Source: Mycolicibacterium austroafricanum (GTDB lineage: Bacteria; Actinomycetota; Actinomycetes; Mycobacteriales; Mycobacteriaceae). Taken from it: 36,082 bases of DNA. Shown here piece after piece: positions 8,249-14,851 of this stretch. The translations under genes and the position numbers were made by a program. The stretch spans positions 11,706-47,787 of the forward strand of contig NZ_CACSIP010000046.1 in the NCBI RefSeq assembly GCF_902705885.1, written 5' to 3'. The notes beneath the pieces were generated by a model. The model saw nothing but the letters and a program-made list of their open reading frames with translations. It did no database searches and was not told the DNA's origin. How positions within the stretch are numbered: position 1 is the first letter of the stretch; each line of letters opens with the position of its first letter.

Positions 8249-9417
8249 AGTGTCTCGAAGGTTCTGGGCAGCCGGCTGAGCGCCCGCCAGCCCCCGTCGG
8301 TCACCACCACCATGTCCTCGATCTGGACTCCGCCGAAACCGAACTCGTAATAGGGGGTTTCGACGCAGAGCACCATTCCCTCCTGGATGACGTGCGGGTC
8401 TCCGGGCGCCAGTAGCGGCGCATCGTAGCCGCCGACGAGTCCGATGCCGTGCCCGACGTGAGTGCGGTCATAGTGCGGGATGCCGGCGCGTCGCGTTTCG
8501 GCCACAGCCGCCGCGAACACGTCGGCGGTGCGGACCCCGGGGCGCAGCAGCTCCAGCGCCGCCGATTGACCGGCGATCACGGCGTTGGCGTAGCGCCGCG
8601 ACTTATCCGACGGTTCGCCGAGGGTAAAACATCGCGACAGATCGGATTGATACCCGGCGTAGATGGCCCCGACGTCGAAGCGAAGGATATCCCCGGGTGT
8701 CAACACTGAGTCGGGCAGGTTCGCGTTCCCGAAAACCGTCGCAGTGCCCACGGACACCGAATCGACTCGAAGTAGCCCGCCTTCTCTCGCGACCGCCACC
8801 CGGTACTCGGTGGCCAACTCGGCCTGGGTGACACCGGGTGTGGCGATCGCCACAGTGGCCAGGATCGCTGACTCAGCGATCCTGGCGGCTTCCTGCAGCC
8901 TGGCCACCTCCAGTTCGGTCTTGCGCATTCGCAGTCGGGGCAGCACCGCCGACGCCTCGCACACTTCGTGGTCCCTCAGCGCTTCGGTCAGGGTGGGCTC
9001 GTTCGCCGGTGCCACGTCCAGACCGATCTTGGCGCCCTGCAGGCCGAGGTCGGTCGCAGCTGTGGCGATCATCGCGGTTCTGTCGAGTTCGGGTCTGCGA
9101 TTGCGGTGGGCGGAGGCGACAAGAAGCTGGACCTCATCGAGGTGCGCGCCGGTTTCTTCTTCCCGGAAGAAGTCCCCCCAGGCGTGGTGTGCGAGCCCGG
9201 GCGCCAGGTCTTCGATGAGGTAGTCGAGCTCGGCCGCCGGCGCCAGCAGGATCGGCCGCGCCGGGTCGTCGCGGCGCACCACCGCGACGCTACGACCGGG
9301 CTTGCCGAACCTGGTCAGATAGCGCACATTCGCCGCAGTTGTCGCCACCAGGGCGTCCAGTCCGGCCTCGGAGAGGGCGGCGGCAAGGCGGTTGGGGTCG
9401 TAGAGAAGCCCGGTCAC
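8245..9417 (-). CDS. M24-family metallohydrolase (Xaa-Pro peptidase / creatinase-like)
   Basis: The 390-residue protein has the pita-bread fold of M24B enzymes: an N-terminal creatinase-type domain (about 8-155) and a catalytic domain (about 165-380). All five metal ligands are present: Asp248 (RFDVGAIY), Asp259 (QSDLSR), His323 (HVGHGIGL), Glu353 (CVETPYY) and Glu367 (QIEDMVVV). The second histidine that proline-specific peptidases carry just after GHGIGL is replaced; the segment reads VGGYDAP. That points away from an ordinary Xaa-Pro dipeptidase. Family relatives with small non-peptide substrates include creatinase, ectoine hydrolase and DMSP lyase DddP. GTGA overlaps link it to both neighbours. 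The exact reaction is unknown; a C-N bond hydrolysis is plausible. Confidence 0.83.
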   Translation of the reverse strand: MTGLLYDPNRLAAALSEAGLDALVATTAANVRYLTRFGKPGRSVAVVRRDDPARPILLAPAAELDYLIEDLAPGLAHHAWGDFFREEETGAHLDEVQLLVASAHRNRRPELDRTAMIATAATDLGLQGAKIGLDVAPANEPTLTEALRDHEVCEASAVLPRLRMRKTELEVARLQEAARIAESAILATVAIATPGVTQAELATEYRVAVAREGGLLRVDSVSVGTATVFGNANLPDSVLTPGDILRFDVGAIYAGYQSDLSRCFTLGEPSDKSRRYANAVIAGQSAALELLRPGVRTADVFAAAVAETRRAGIPHYDRTHVGHGIGLVGGYDAPLLAPGDPHVIQEGMVLCVETPYYEFGFGGVQIEDMVVVTDGGWRALSRLPRTFETL

Positions 9418-10463
9418 TGCGTCGTCTCCGGGCCACCGAACCGGCCCCGCAGGTCGGTGAGGGTCTCAGCCAACAGCGCGAGTGCCTCGCGCAATGACTG
9501 GCCGGGTGCTCGCAACAACCAAAATCCGATATCGGTAACTTCCACCGCGTCGAGCACGGCGGCCACCCTGTCCACCAATTGGTCCGGGGTTCCTGCCCAG
9601 CAGAAAGTGTCGATCATGCTGTCGGGCACAAGATCTGCCACAGTCTCCAGTGCGTCATAGTTGCGTGTCGCGATGATCTCCTCGAGTTCTTCGGGAACCG
9701 AAAGTCCGGCGTCGGCGACGAACCGGCGGTCAGGGAAACTCATCCACAGCAGCTTGGCCACCATCAGCCGGCATCCTTCGCGGGCGCGTTCGGCGTCGGT
9801 GTGGACACAGGTGTCCACGCGTGCCATGGTGCGCAGCACGGCCTTGTCCCGGCCGTGTGCCGCAGCACCGCGCGTGACGTGGGAGAGCGACCGAGCCAGC
9901 CCAGCCGGACGTGCCTGGCTGGCGATCATCACGCCGTCCGCAGCGCCTCCGGCCATTTCCAGCATGCGCCGACCCCGACTCGCGATCCATAACGGGACAT
10001 GTTGGGCAGGAAAAATTTTCAAGTTCGCCGCACGTAGTGTGAAGGCTGAGGTCTGTCGGGTCACCGTTTCTCCGGCGAGCAGGCCCGCGATCGACTCGTA
10101 GGCGGCGCGGGTGGTGTCGGTCACTGCGGAACGGGTCAAGCCCATCATCGGCAGCCCCGATCCGCCGGCGCCGATCGCCAATGTGACGCGCCCGTCGGCA
10201 AGCTCGTTGACGGTGGCGAGCGTTTGGGCGGTGAGGGCGGGATTGGCCGCGTAACCGTCGGCGACCGCGCCGCCGAGAGTGATCGAAGTAGTCCGCGTCG
10301 CCGACACCGTCATCCGCACGAACATGTCGCGAAAGAACCGCTCGTTGGAATGCCAGAACGCGTCAAAACCCATCCGTTCGGCTTCGGCGGCCAGGTCGCC
10401 CCAGTCGCTCATGTGGACGTCGGCAACCGAATGTGAGGGAAACCCGAGATGGAAGCCGGTCAT
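9414..10463 (-). CDS. Luciferase-like (LLM) flavin-dependent oxidoreductase, copy 2
   Basis: This 349-residue protein is a second luciferase-fold oxidoreductase, not closely similar to copy 1. Visible features are FHLGFPSHS at the N-terminus, LAAEAERMGFDAFWHSNE, the strand-helix NELADGRVTLAIGAGGSG and VPLWIASRGRRMLEMAGGAADGVM, a typical flavin-barrel segment. The start is ATG 10463, overlapping the stop of the upstream permease as ATGA; an upstream in-frame codon at 10490 would lie inside the permease gene and was rejected. Members act on F420 or FMN substrates. Because it directly follows the transporter genes, it may catalyse the first oxidation of the imported compound. That is inference. 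Confidence 0.85.
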   Translation of the reverse strand: MTGFHLGFPSHSVADVHMSDWGDLAAEAERMGFDAFWHSNERFFRDMFVRMTVSATRTTSITLGGAVADGYAANPALTAQTLATVNELADGRVTLAIGAGGSGLPMMGLTRSAVTDTTRAAYESIAGLLAGETVTRQTSAFTLRAANLKIFPAQHVPLWIASRGRRMLEMAGGAADGVMIASQARPAGLARSLSHVTRGAAAHGRDKAVLRTMARVDTCVHTDAERAREGCRLMVAKLLWMSFPDRRFVADAGLSVPEELEEIIATRNYDALETVADLVPDSMIDTFCWAGTPDQLVDRVAAVLDAVEVTDIGFWLLRAPGQSLREALALLAETLTDLRGRFGGPETTQ

Positions 10464-11272
10464 CGGGCACTCGCAGCCTTTGTCCGCCAACGGAAGACCC
10501 GGCGGGACACGGTGCGGAACACCAATAGTTCAACCAGGACCATGACCACGGTGAAGCCCAGCGTCCAGGCGATCACCGCTGCGGGACGGTTGTAGGAGAA
10601 GTAGTACTCGATGCGCTCGCCGATACCGGATCCGGCGGACAGCGCCTCGACCAGCACCACCAGCTTCCAGCCCATCGCGAAACCGAATCGAGCCGCTGAC
10701 AATAGTGCCGGCGCCAGCTGGGGCAGTATCACGTGCCGAAATCGCGCGGCGGATCCGAGCCGGTAGACCGCCGCCATCTGGAACAACCCCGGGTCCAAGG
10801 CCTTGCTGCCGTCGTAGACGAACGTAACCATGAACGGGGTGACGGCCAGAGTGAGCGCGACCAGAGTGGCCAGCTCACCCAGTCCCAGCCATAGCGTCGA
10901 GAACAGAATTGTCACCGGGCCCGGTAGGGCCAGCCCGATGAACACGACGGGGTGGGCCAATGCTTCGACATAGCGGTTGCGGGCCATCGTCACTCCGATG
11001 GAAAGCGCGATTGCGAACCCGGTGGCCCAGGCGATCAGGATGCGACGCAGGGTGATCAGCATCGATTCGTAGAAGTCCGGTGATTCCACCGCCGCTGCGA
11101 ACTCCCCGACGACCGAGGCTGGGGAGGGCAGATGGGGCAGCAGACGTCCCGCGCACAGCCACCAGATCAGTAGTCCGATGCCGACGGCCACCAACTCTGG
11201 CGGCGGTCGCCGGAACCCGGCGGGTGGCGCCGTGCGGTCGGAGGTCTCGGTGCGATGCAGCACGCTGGTCAC
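10460..11272 (-). CDS. ABC transporter permease, sulfonate/nitrate/taurine (SsuC/TauC) type, subunit 1
   Basis: The 270-residue inner-membrane protein belongs to the BPD_transp_1 permeases of the nitrate/sulfonate/taurine importer group. About six hydrophobic segments are visible, starting with LVAVGIGLLIWWLCAGRLL, followed by LPSPASVVGEF, the usual periplasmic entry sequence of the group. The ATPase-contact loop reads RLGSAARFRHVILPQLAPALLSAARFG, with the conserved P and L spacing of the EAA motif. Start GTG 11272 overlaps the ATPase stop as GTGA. It pairs with the second permease at 12113 as a likely heterodimer; both end in an arginine-rich tail FRW. Confidence 0.88.
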   Translation of the reverse strand: MTSVLHRTETSDRTAPPAGFRRPPPELVAVGIGLLIWWLCAGRLLPHLPSPASVVGEFAAAVESPDFYESMLITLRRILIAWATGFAIALSIGVTMARNRYVEALAHPVVFIGLALPGPVTILFSTLWLGLGELATLVALTLAVTPFMVTFVYDGSKALDPGLFQMAAVYRLGSAARFRHVILPQLAPALLSAARFGFAMGWKLVVLVEALSAGSGIGERIEYYFSYNRPAAVIAWTLGFTVVMVLVELLVFRTVSRRVFRWRTKAASAR

Positions 11273-12066
11273 GCCGCACTCCCGGCGTTGTCGTCTGTGG
11301 TCCAGTACTGCAGCACAGAGTCGATCATGTGGCCCTCCACCTGGGCGATGGCCGCAGACTCGTAGCGGCGCGGGCGGGGGATGTCGATCGTGACCCGTTC
11401 GAGCACCCGTCCCGGGCCCGGCGCCATGACGTAGACGTGGTCGGCCAGGAACACCGCCTCGCGGATGGAGTGCGTGATGAAGATGAACGTCTGGCCGGCC
11501 TTCGCCCACAGTTCGAGCAGTTTGCCCCGCAGCGAGCGGCCGGTGACTTCGTCCAGCGCCGAGAACGGCTCGTCCAGCAGCACGCATGCGGGTTCGATGG
11601 CAAGTGCGCGGGCGATCGCGACACGTTGTCGTTGGCCGCCGGAGAGGCTCCCGGGCCAGCTCTCGGCGAACTGCCCGATCTCACACAGGTCGAGGTATCG
11701 GTCGGCGCGTTCTCGCCACTCTATGCGGGGGACATCGGCTGCTTTCAGCGCCAACTCAATGTTCTTTCGGACGCTCCGCCAGGGCAGCAGTCGGGGATCC
11801 TGGAAGAGATAACCCAATCGCGGCCTTGGGACCCGCTGGTCAACGCCGTCGACCACCAGCGGTATGCCGTCGACGGTCACGGTGCCCACGGTGGGCGTGG
11901 CGAGGCCCGAAAGAATGTTCAGCAGTGTCGATTTCCCGCAACCGCTGGGCCCGACGATGCAGGCGAACTCGCCGTGCGCGACGCGCAGGCTGACGTCAGA
12001 CAGGGCGGGTACGGCATTGCCGGGGTAGGCGTACGACAGGTCGGTGATGGTGAGGAAATCAGTCAT
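11269..12066 (-). CDS. ABC transporter ATPase, SsuB/TauB type
   Basis: The 265-residue cytoplasmic ATPase powers the importer. Motifs are complete: Walker A GPSGCGKST (39-47), Q-loop LFQDPRLLPWRS, signature LSGGQRQRVAIARAL, Walker B VLLDEPFSALDE and the switch histidine in FITHSIREA. LPWRS after the Q-loop is typical of the nitrate/sulfonate/taurine group. The ATG at 12066 follows AAGGAGAG about 14 bases upstream. It lies 46 bp after permease 2 and overlaps permease 1 by 4 bases. Confidence 0.93.
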   Translation of the reverse strand: MTDFLTITDLSYAYPGNAVPALSDVSLRVAHGEFACIVGPSGCGKSTLLNILSGLATPTVGTVTVDGIPLVVDGVDQRVPRPRLGYLFQDPRLLPWRSVRKNIELALKAADVPRIEWRERADRYLDLCEIGQFAESWPGSLSGGQRQRVAIARALAIEPACVLLDEPFSALDEVTGRSLRGKLLELWAKAGQTFIFITHSIREAVFLADHVYVMAPGPGRVLERVTIDIPRPRRYESAAIAQVEGHMIDSVLQYWTTDDNAGSAA

Positions 12067-12112
12067 GGAACTGAAAGACTCTCCTTTTCAGGGCTTGTGA
12101 TAGTGCCGGCCC

Positions 12113-12922
12113 TCATATCGAGGTGGCGGCCGGTTGGGCGCGCAGGAATCGCCCAGAAGGCGCACGCCAACGGAAGACCCGTCGTTCGACCGGGCGCAAG
12201 ATCAGATATTCGACCGTGGTGATCATCACGATGAAAAACAGCGTCCAGACGATGAGCCGGTCGAGCTCGAAGTACCCGTAGGCGCGCTTGTACTCTGCGC
12301 CGACGCCGATCTGTTGCGAGAACAATTCGGCGATGACGACGATCTTCCAGCCCAGGGCGTGGACATTTCGGAATGCGCTGAAAAGATACGGCGCCATCTC
12401 AGGCAGGGCGAGGTGGCGGATCCGGTCGAGCGGCCCGAAGCCGTAGATCTGCGACATTTCGGTCAGCCTGGGGTCCAACGCTTTCACGCCTTCGTTGAGG
12501 CTGACCACCACGAAGGGGAACACCACGATCGCCACCGACATGCAGACACCGAACTCGGCGAGACCGAACACCATCAGGCTCAGCAATGCCACCACCATGC
12601 TGGGAGCGGTGATGGTGACGTAGACGGCGGGACCGAAGAACCTGTTCCACCAGGAGCTGATCTGCATCAGCAGCGCAACCACCACGGCAGCGGTGTAGCC
12701 CATCGTCAACCCCAGTATGAGTCGGCGCAGCGTCGCCCACAGGTCCTCGTAGGTGGTCGCCTCGCCTAGCAACAGGCCGGCGGTCTGCACTGTCTGAGTT
12801 GGTGATGGGAGGAAATCGGTTGCTTCCCAGAACAACTGCCAGGCCGTGACCAGCAGCGCGGCCGCTGACAGCATCAGCAATACCCGCGGCGCTGGCCGCA
12901 GCTGTCGATCGGCAGAAGTCAT
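12113..12922 (-). CDS. ABC transporter permease, sulfonate/nitrate/taurine type, subunit 2
   Basis: The 269-residue membrane protein is a paralogue of the permease at 10460. It has an N-terminal membrane segment (VLLMLSAAALLVTAWQLFW), the group sequence FLPSPTQTVQTA, and an EAA-type loop IYGFGPLDRIRHLALPEMAPYLFSAFRN. About six membrane segments are expected. The ATG at 12922 is 6 bp after the stop of the binding-protein gene. Two different permeases in one operon imply a heterodimeric channel; many SsuC/TauC systems use a homodimer. Confidence 0.88.
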   Translation of the reverse strand: MTSADRQLRPAPRVLLMLSAAALLVTAWQLFWEATDFLPSPTQTVQTAGLLLGEATTYEDLWATLRRLILGLTMGYTAAVVVALLMQISSWWNRFFGPAVYVTITAPSMVVALLSLMVFGLAEFGVCMSVAIVVFPFVVVSLNEGVKALDPRLTEMSQIYGFGPLDRIRHLALPEMAPYLFSAFRNVHALGWKIVVIAELFSQQIGVGAEYKRAYGYFELDRLIVWTLFFIVMITTVEYLILRPVERRVFRWRAPSGRFLRAQPAATSI

Positions 12923-12928
12923 CGGCAG

Positions 12929-13960
12929 TTACTCTTCGGAACCGGGCAGTCGGGTGACGGCACCCTGCGGCGCCGAGGTGAGTCCGCCCAGGCCCGCCGC
13001 CGCGGCCTTCTCGATGAACATCTCCGCCGCGGCGACATCCTCCTCGGTCCAGCGTTTGGTGAAGTACTCGCTGGTCTCGATGAGTTCCTCGAACCCTGCT
13101 GCGACGTCTTCGCTTTCGATGCCGATGAGATCGCCGAGCTCACCGGTGGTGACTCGGGTGGGGTCTGAGGCGATCCAGTCGTAGGCGTCGTTCCAAGCGT
13201 TCTGGACTCCCGCGGCGAGCTCGGGATTCTCGTCAATCCAGCTGTCGCGGGCCATTGCGGTGAGGTTCCACGACCGGCCGCCCGCCGCTGTCTCCCATTC
13301 CTGCCAGCCTGGGCCCCACACCGAACGCATGCCGTATTCCTTGGCCGCGATAATGGTGTTCGGCTCGGCGGTGAAGACAGCTTCGAGGTCGCCGCGATCG
13401 AGCAGTCGCAGGAGGGCGGCCTCCTGTGTGAGCTGCAGGTCGTACTGCTCTTCGATGTCGAGGTCGGAGAACTCTTCGAGCATCACCAGCGCCGCGGTCA
13501 TGCCGCCTGAGTCGAGGCCGTCGTGCCCGACGCGCATGCCGATCAGATCCTGCTCGGTTTGGTACGGGGAGTCACCGCGCACGACAAGGGCGACGTCCTG
13601 CACCGCCATCGGGAAGTACGTGGTGACGTCATTGCCCTGGCTGCGCAACAGCGCAGCGGTGAGTGGGTCCCCGTCGAACGAGACATCGGCGTCGCCCTGG
13701 AGGAAGAACTGCGCCGAGGCGTCGCTGGACACTTCGAAGTTCTCCGCCGTGAAGCCGTTGGCCTCGTCGAACCCCTGGTCCTTGATGATCTTGAGTGCCA
13801 TCGAGCTCAAGCCGCCCTCGAGGCCTTGCAGCCGGACGACGGGAGCGCCCTGGTCGGGCTGCGCCGGTTCGCTCGAACTGCAGGAGGAGAGGGCGAGCCC
13901 AGCCGCAACGCCGGTGGCGAGGGCGATCGTGAGACGGCGACTGAGTTGGCGAGATGTCAT
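12929..13960 (-). CDS. ABC transporter substrate-binding lipoprotein (NMT1/SsuA-like)
   Basis: The 343-residue protein is the extracytoplasmic receptor of the importer. It begins MTSRQLSRRLTIALATG, a basic and then hydrophobic signal, and has the lipobox LSSC, so it should be lipid-anchored. The mature domain follows the two-lobed periplasmic-binding pattern of SsuA/TauA/NMT1 proteins: LEGGLSSMALKIIKDQGF, then QGDADVSFDGDPLTAALLR, and DLIGMRVG, and LDRGDLEAVFTAEPN. The start chosen is ATG 13960, with GGAGG about 8 bases upstream; the in-frame ATG at 13987 lies inside the regulatory palindromes. It is the first gene of the operon and so nearest the operator cluster. The ligand is unknown. Confidence 0.9.
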   Translation of the reverse strand: MTSRQLSRRLTIALATGVAAGLALSSCSSSEPAQPDQGAPVVRLQGLEGGLSSMALKIIKDQGFDEANGFTAENFEVSSDASAQFFLQGDADVSFDGDPLTAALLRSQGNDVTTYFPMAVQDVALVVRGDSPYQTEQDLIGMRVGHDGLDSGGMTAALVMLEEFSDLDIEEQYDLQLTQEAALLRLLDRGDLEAVFTAEPNTIIAAKEYGMRSVWGPGWQEWETAAGGRSWNLTAMARDSWIDENPELAAGVQNAWNDAYDWIASDPTRVTTGELGDLIGIESEDVAAGFEELIETSEYFTKRWTEEDVAAAEMFIEKAAAAGLGGLTSAPQGAVTRLPGSEE

Positions 13961-13989
13961 GGTGTGTGCCTCCGAGAGGTAGGACATGA

Positions 13990-14007
13990 GGTCTCATATA
14001 TGAAACC
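13990..14007. promoter_or_regulatory. 18-bp near-perfect palindrome, candidate GntR operator 1
   Basis: The sequence reads GGT-C-TCATATATGA-A-ACC, a dyad in which only positions 4 and 15 fail to match. The inner 10 bases TCATATATGA (13994-14003) are perfectly symmetric. It lies 30-47 bp upstream of the binding-protein start, in the AT-rich divergent promoter region, where an FCD-type GntR regulator would be expected to bind. Confidence 0.6.
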
Positions 14008-14027
14008 TCATACTTGAGGTATGAGGT
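14005..14027. promoter_or_regulatory. 9-bp inverted repeat, candidate GntR operator 2
   Basis: ACCTCATAC (14005-14013) and GTATGAGGT (14019-14027) form a perfect inverted repeat around TTGAG. Inside it CCTCA (14006-14010) also pairs with TGAGG (14015-14019). It shares TCATA/TATGA half-sites with the adjacent palindrome at 13990 and overlaps it by three bases. The pair may cover both divergent promoters. Confidence 0.6.
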
Positions 14028-14085
14028 GTTTCTGTGCGGTAAATTGTTTTCACGCCCATGCACACGCTTCGAGAGGGAGTCCGCG

Positions 14086-14823
14086 GTGTCATCGTCCTCA
14101 CTGCCGAAATCCGTCGTGAACAAGACGCTGGGCGTTCCGGCGCTCGGCCCGAGTCCAATTCGCACCGCTTACACCACGGTGACCGACCGTCTACGTAAGG
14201 CGATCATCTCGGGCGAGCTGCCCGGCGGGACACGGCTGGTTCAGACCGAACTCGCGCAGAGCCTGTCGGTCAGCGTGACCCCGGTTCGAGAGGCATTGCG
14301 CAATTTGATGTCTGAGGGCTTGGTCGACTACAGCCCCTTTCACGGCGCCACCGTGCACGGCACGTCACGCGCTGAGTTGGAGGACATCTACGAGTTGAGA
14401 TCAGTGCTCATCCCGCTGGCGGTACGAGAAGGCATCAACAACATCACAGCTGAAGAGCTGGACATTGCCGAGGAATTGGCCCGCCGAATGGAATCCGAGG
14501 CCGACCCGATTGCGTGGGTCGAGCTAAATAGGGAGTTCCACAAGGTGTTCTATGTTGCCAGCCAACGGCCCAAGGTCTACGAGTTGTTGGTTACGCTCGC
14601 CGATTTATCGTCGCTTTACGTCGGGCTGTCGATCAGTGGCGACGCTGAGCGCAGAGCTCGCGGGGACGACGATCACGCCGAGATCATCAGGACCTACCGC
14701 GCGGGGGATGTGAAAGCCGCGACCGAGATCACTCTGGTGCACAATCTGGACACCCTCGAGGTGGCCCGGGCGATGCTGGACGAAGCGTCTGGTGGACGAC
14801 CCGAAAGAGCTGCGGGAACCTAG
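14086..14823 (+). CDS. GntR-family transcriptional regulator, FadR/FCD subgroup
   Basis: The 245-residue protein has an N-terminal winged helix-turn-helix (about 28-92: VTDRLRKAIISGELPGG, TELAQSLSVSVTPVREALRNL, EGLVDYSPFHGATV) and a C-terminal FCD ligand-binding domain. The FCD metal-site histidines are present: His152 (LNREFH), His197 (DDHAEII) and His219 (VHNLD), suggesting a carboxylate effector bound with a metal. GTG 14086 has GAGAGGGA upstream and is preferred to the GTG-less extension from 14014, which would run through the operator repeats. It is divergent from the catabolic operon and probably controls it and itself. Its TAG stop lies inside the right copy of the 32-bp repeat, so its last residues may have been fixed by the insertion event. 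Confidence 0.9.
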   Translation: MSSSSLPKSVVNKTLGVPALGPSPIRTAYTTVTDRLRKAIISGELPGGTRLVQTELAQSLSVSVTPVREALRNLMSEGLVDYSPFHGATVHGTSRAELEDIYELRSVLIPLAVREGINNITAEELDIAEELARRMESEADPIAWVELNREFHKVFYVASQRPKVYELLVTLADLSSLYVGLSISGDAERRARGDDDHAEIIRTYRAGDVKAATEITLVHNLDTLEVARAMLDEASGGRPERAAGT

Positions 14824-14851
14824 GACACGAACCGGTAGTCGTCGATCGGGA
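14820..14851. repeat. Right copy of the 32-bp perfect direct repeat (block boundary)
   Basis: This copy is identical to 4886-4917. Here it forms the true 3' end of the flavin monooxygenase gene (stop at 14820-14822 on the minus strand) and also supplies the TAG stop of the GntR gene at 14821-14823. Confidence 0.95.

Larger units (their letters stand above)
4886..14851. mobile_element. Putative inserted accessory block bounded by 32-bp direct repeats
   Basis: The segment between the two repeat copies contains a complete ten-gene unit: nine leftward genes and one divergent regulator. It separates the ThrE-like gene from the monooxygenase gene, whose 3' end is duplicated at the far side. The insertion unit would be 9,934 bp (block plus one repeat copy). 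No integrase, transposase, terminal inverted repeat or tRNA is visible, so the mechanism is unknown. Site-specific integration that restores a gene's 3' end, homologous recombination with a donor already carrying this gene tail, or a rare duplication all fit. By eye the block looks less GC-rich than its flanks, especially near 13985-14045. Confidence 0.6.

Noticed and set aside
11080..12769. Open frames on + opposite the ABC transporter genes
   Set aside because: The minus-strand genes carry full ABC motifs, and the + frames show shadow-type composition.
14014..14085. Longer N-terminus for the GntR regulator starting at 14014
   Set aside because: It would be encoded by the operator palindromes and has no ribosome site; GTG 14086 has one and the conserved wHTH begins after it.
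4886..14851. Prophage or insertion-sequence explanation for the repeat-bounded block
   Set aside because: No integrase, transposase, phage structural gene or terminal inverted repeat was found; 32 bp is also far longer than usual IS target duplications.
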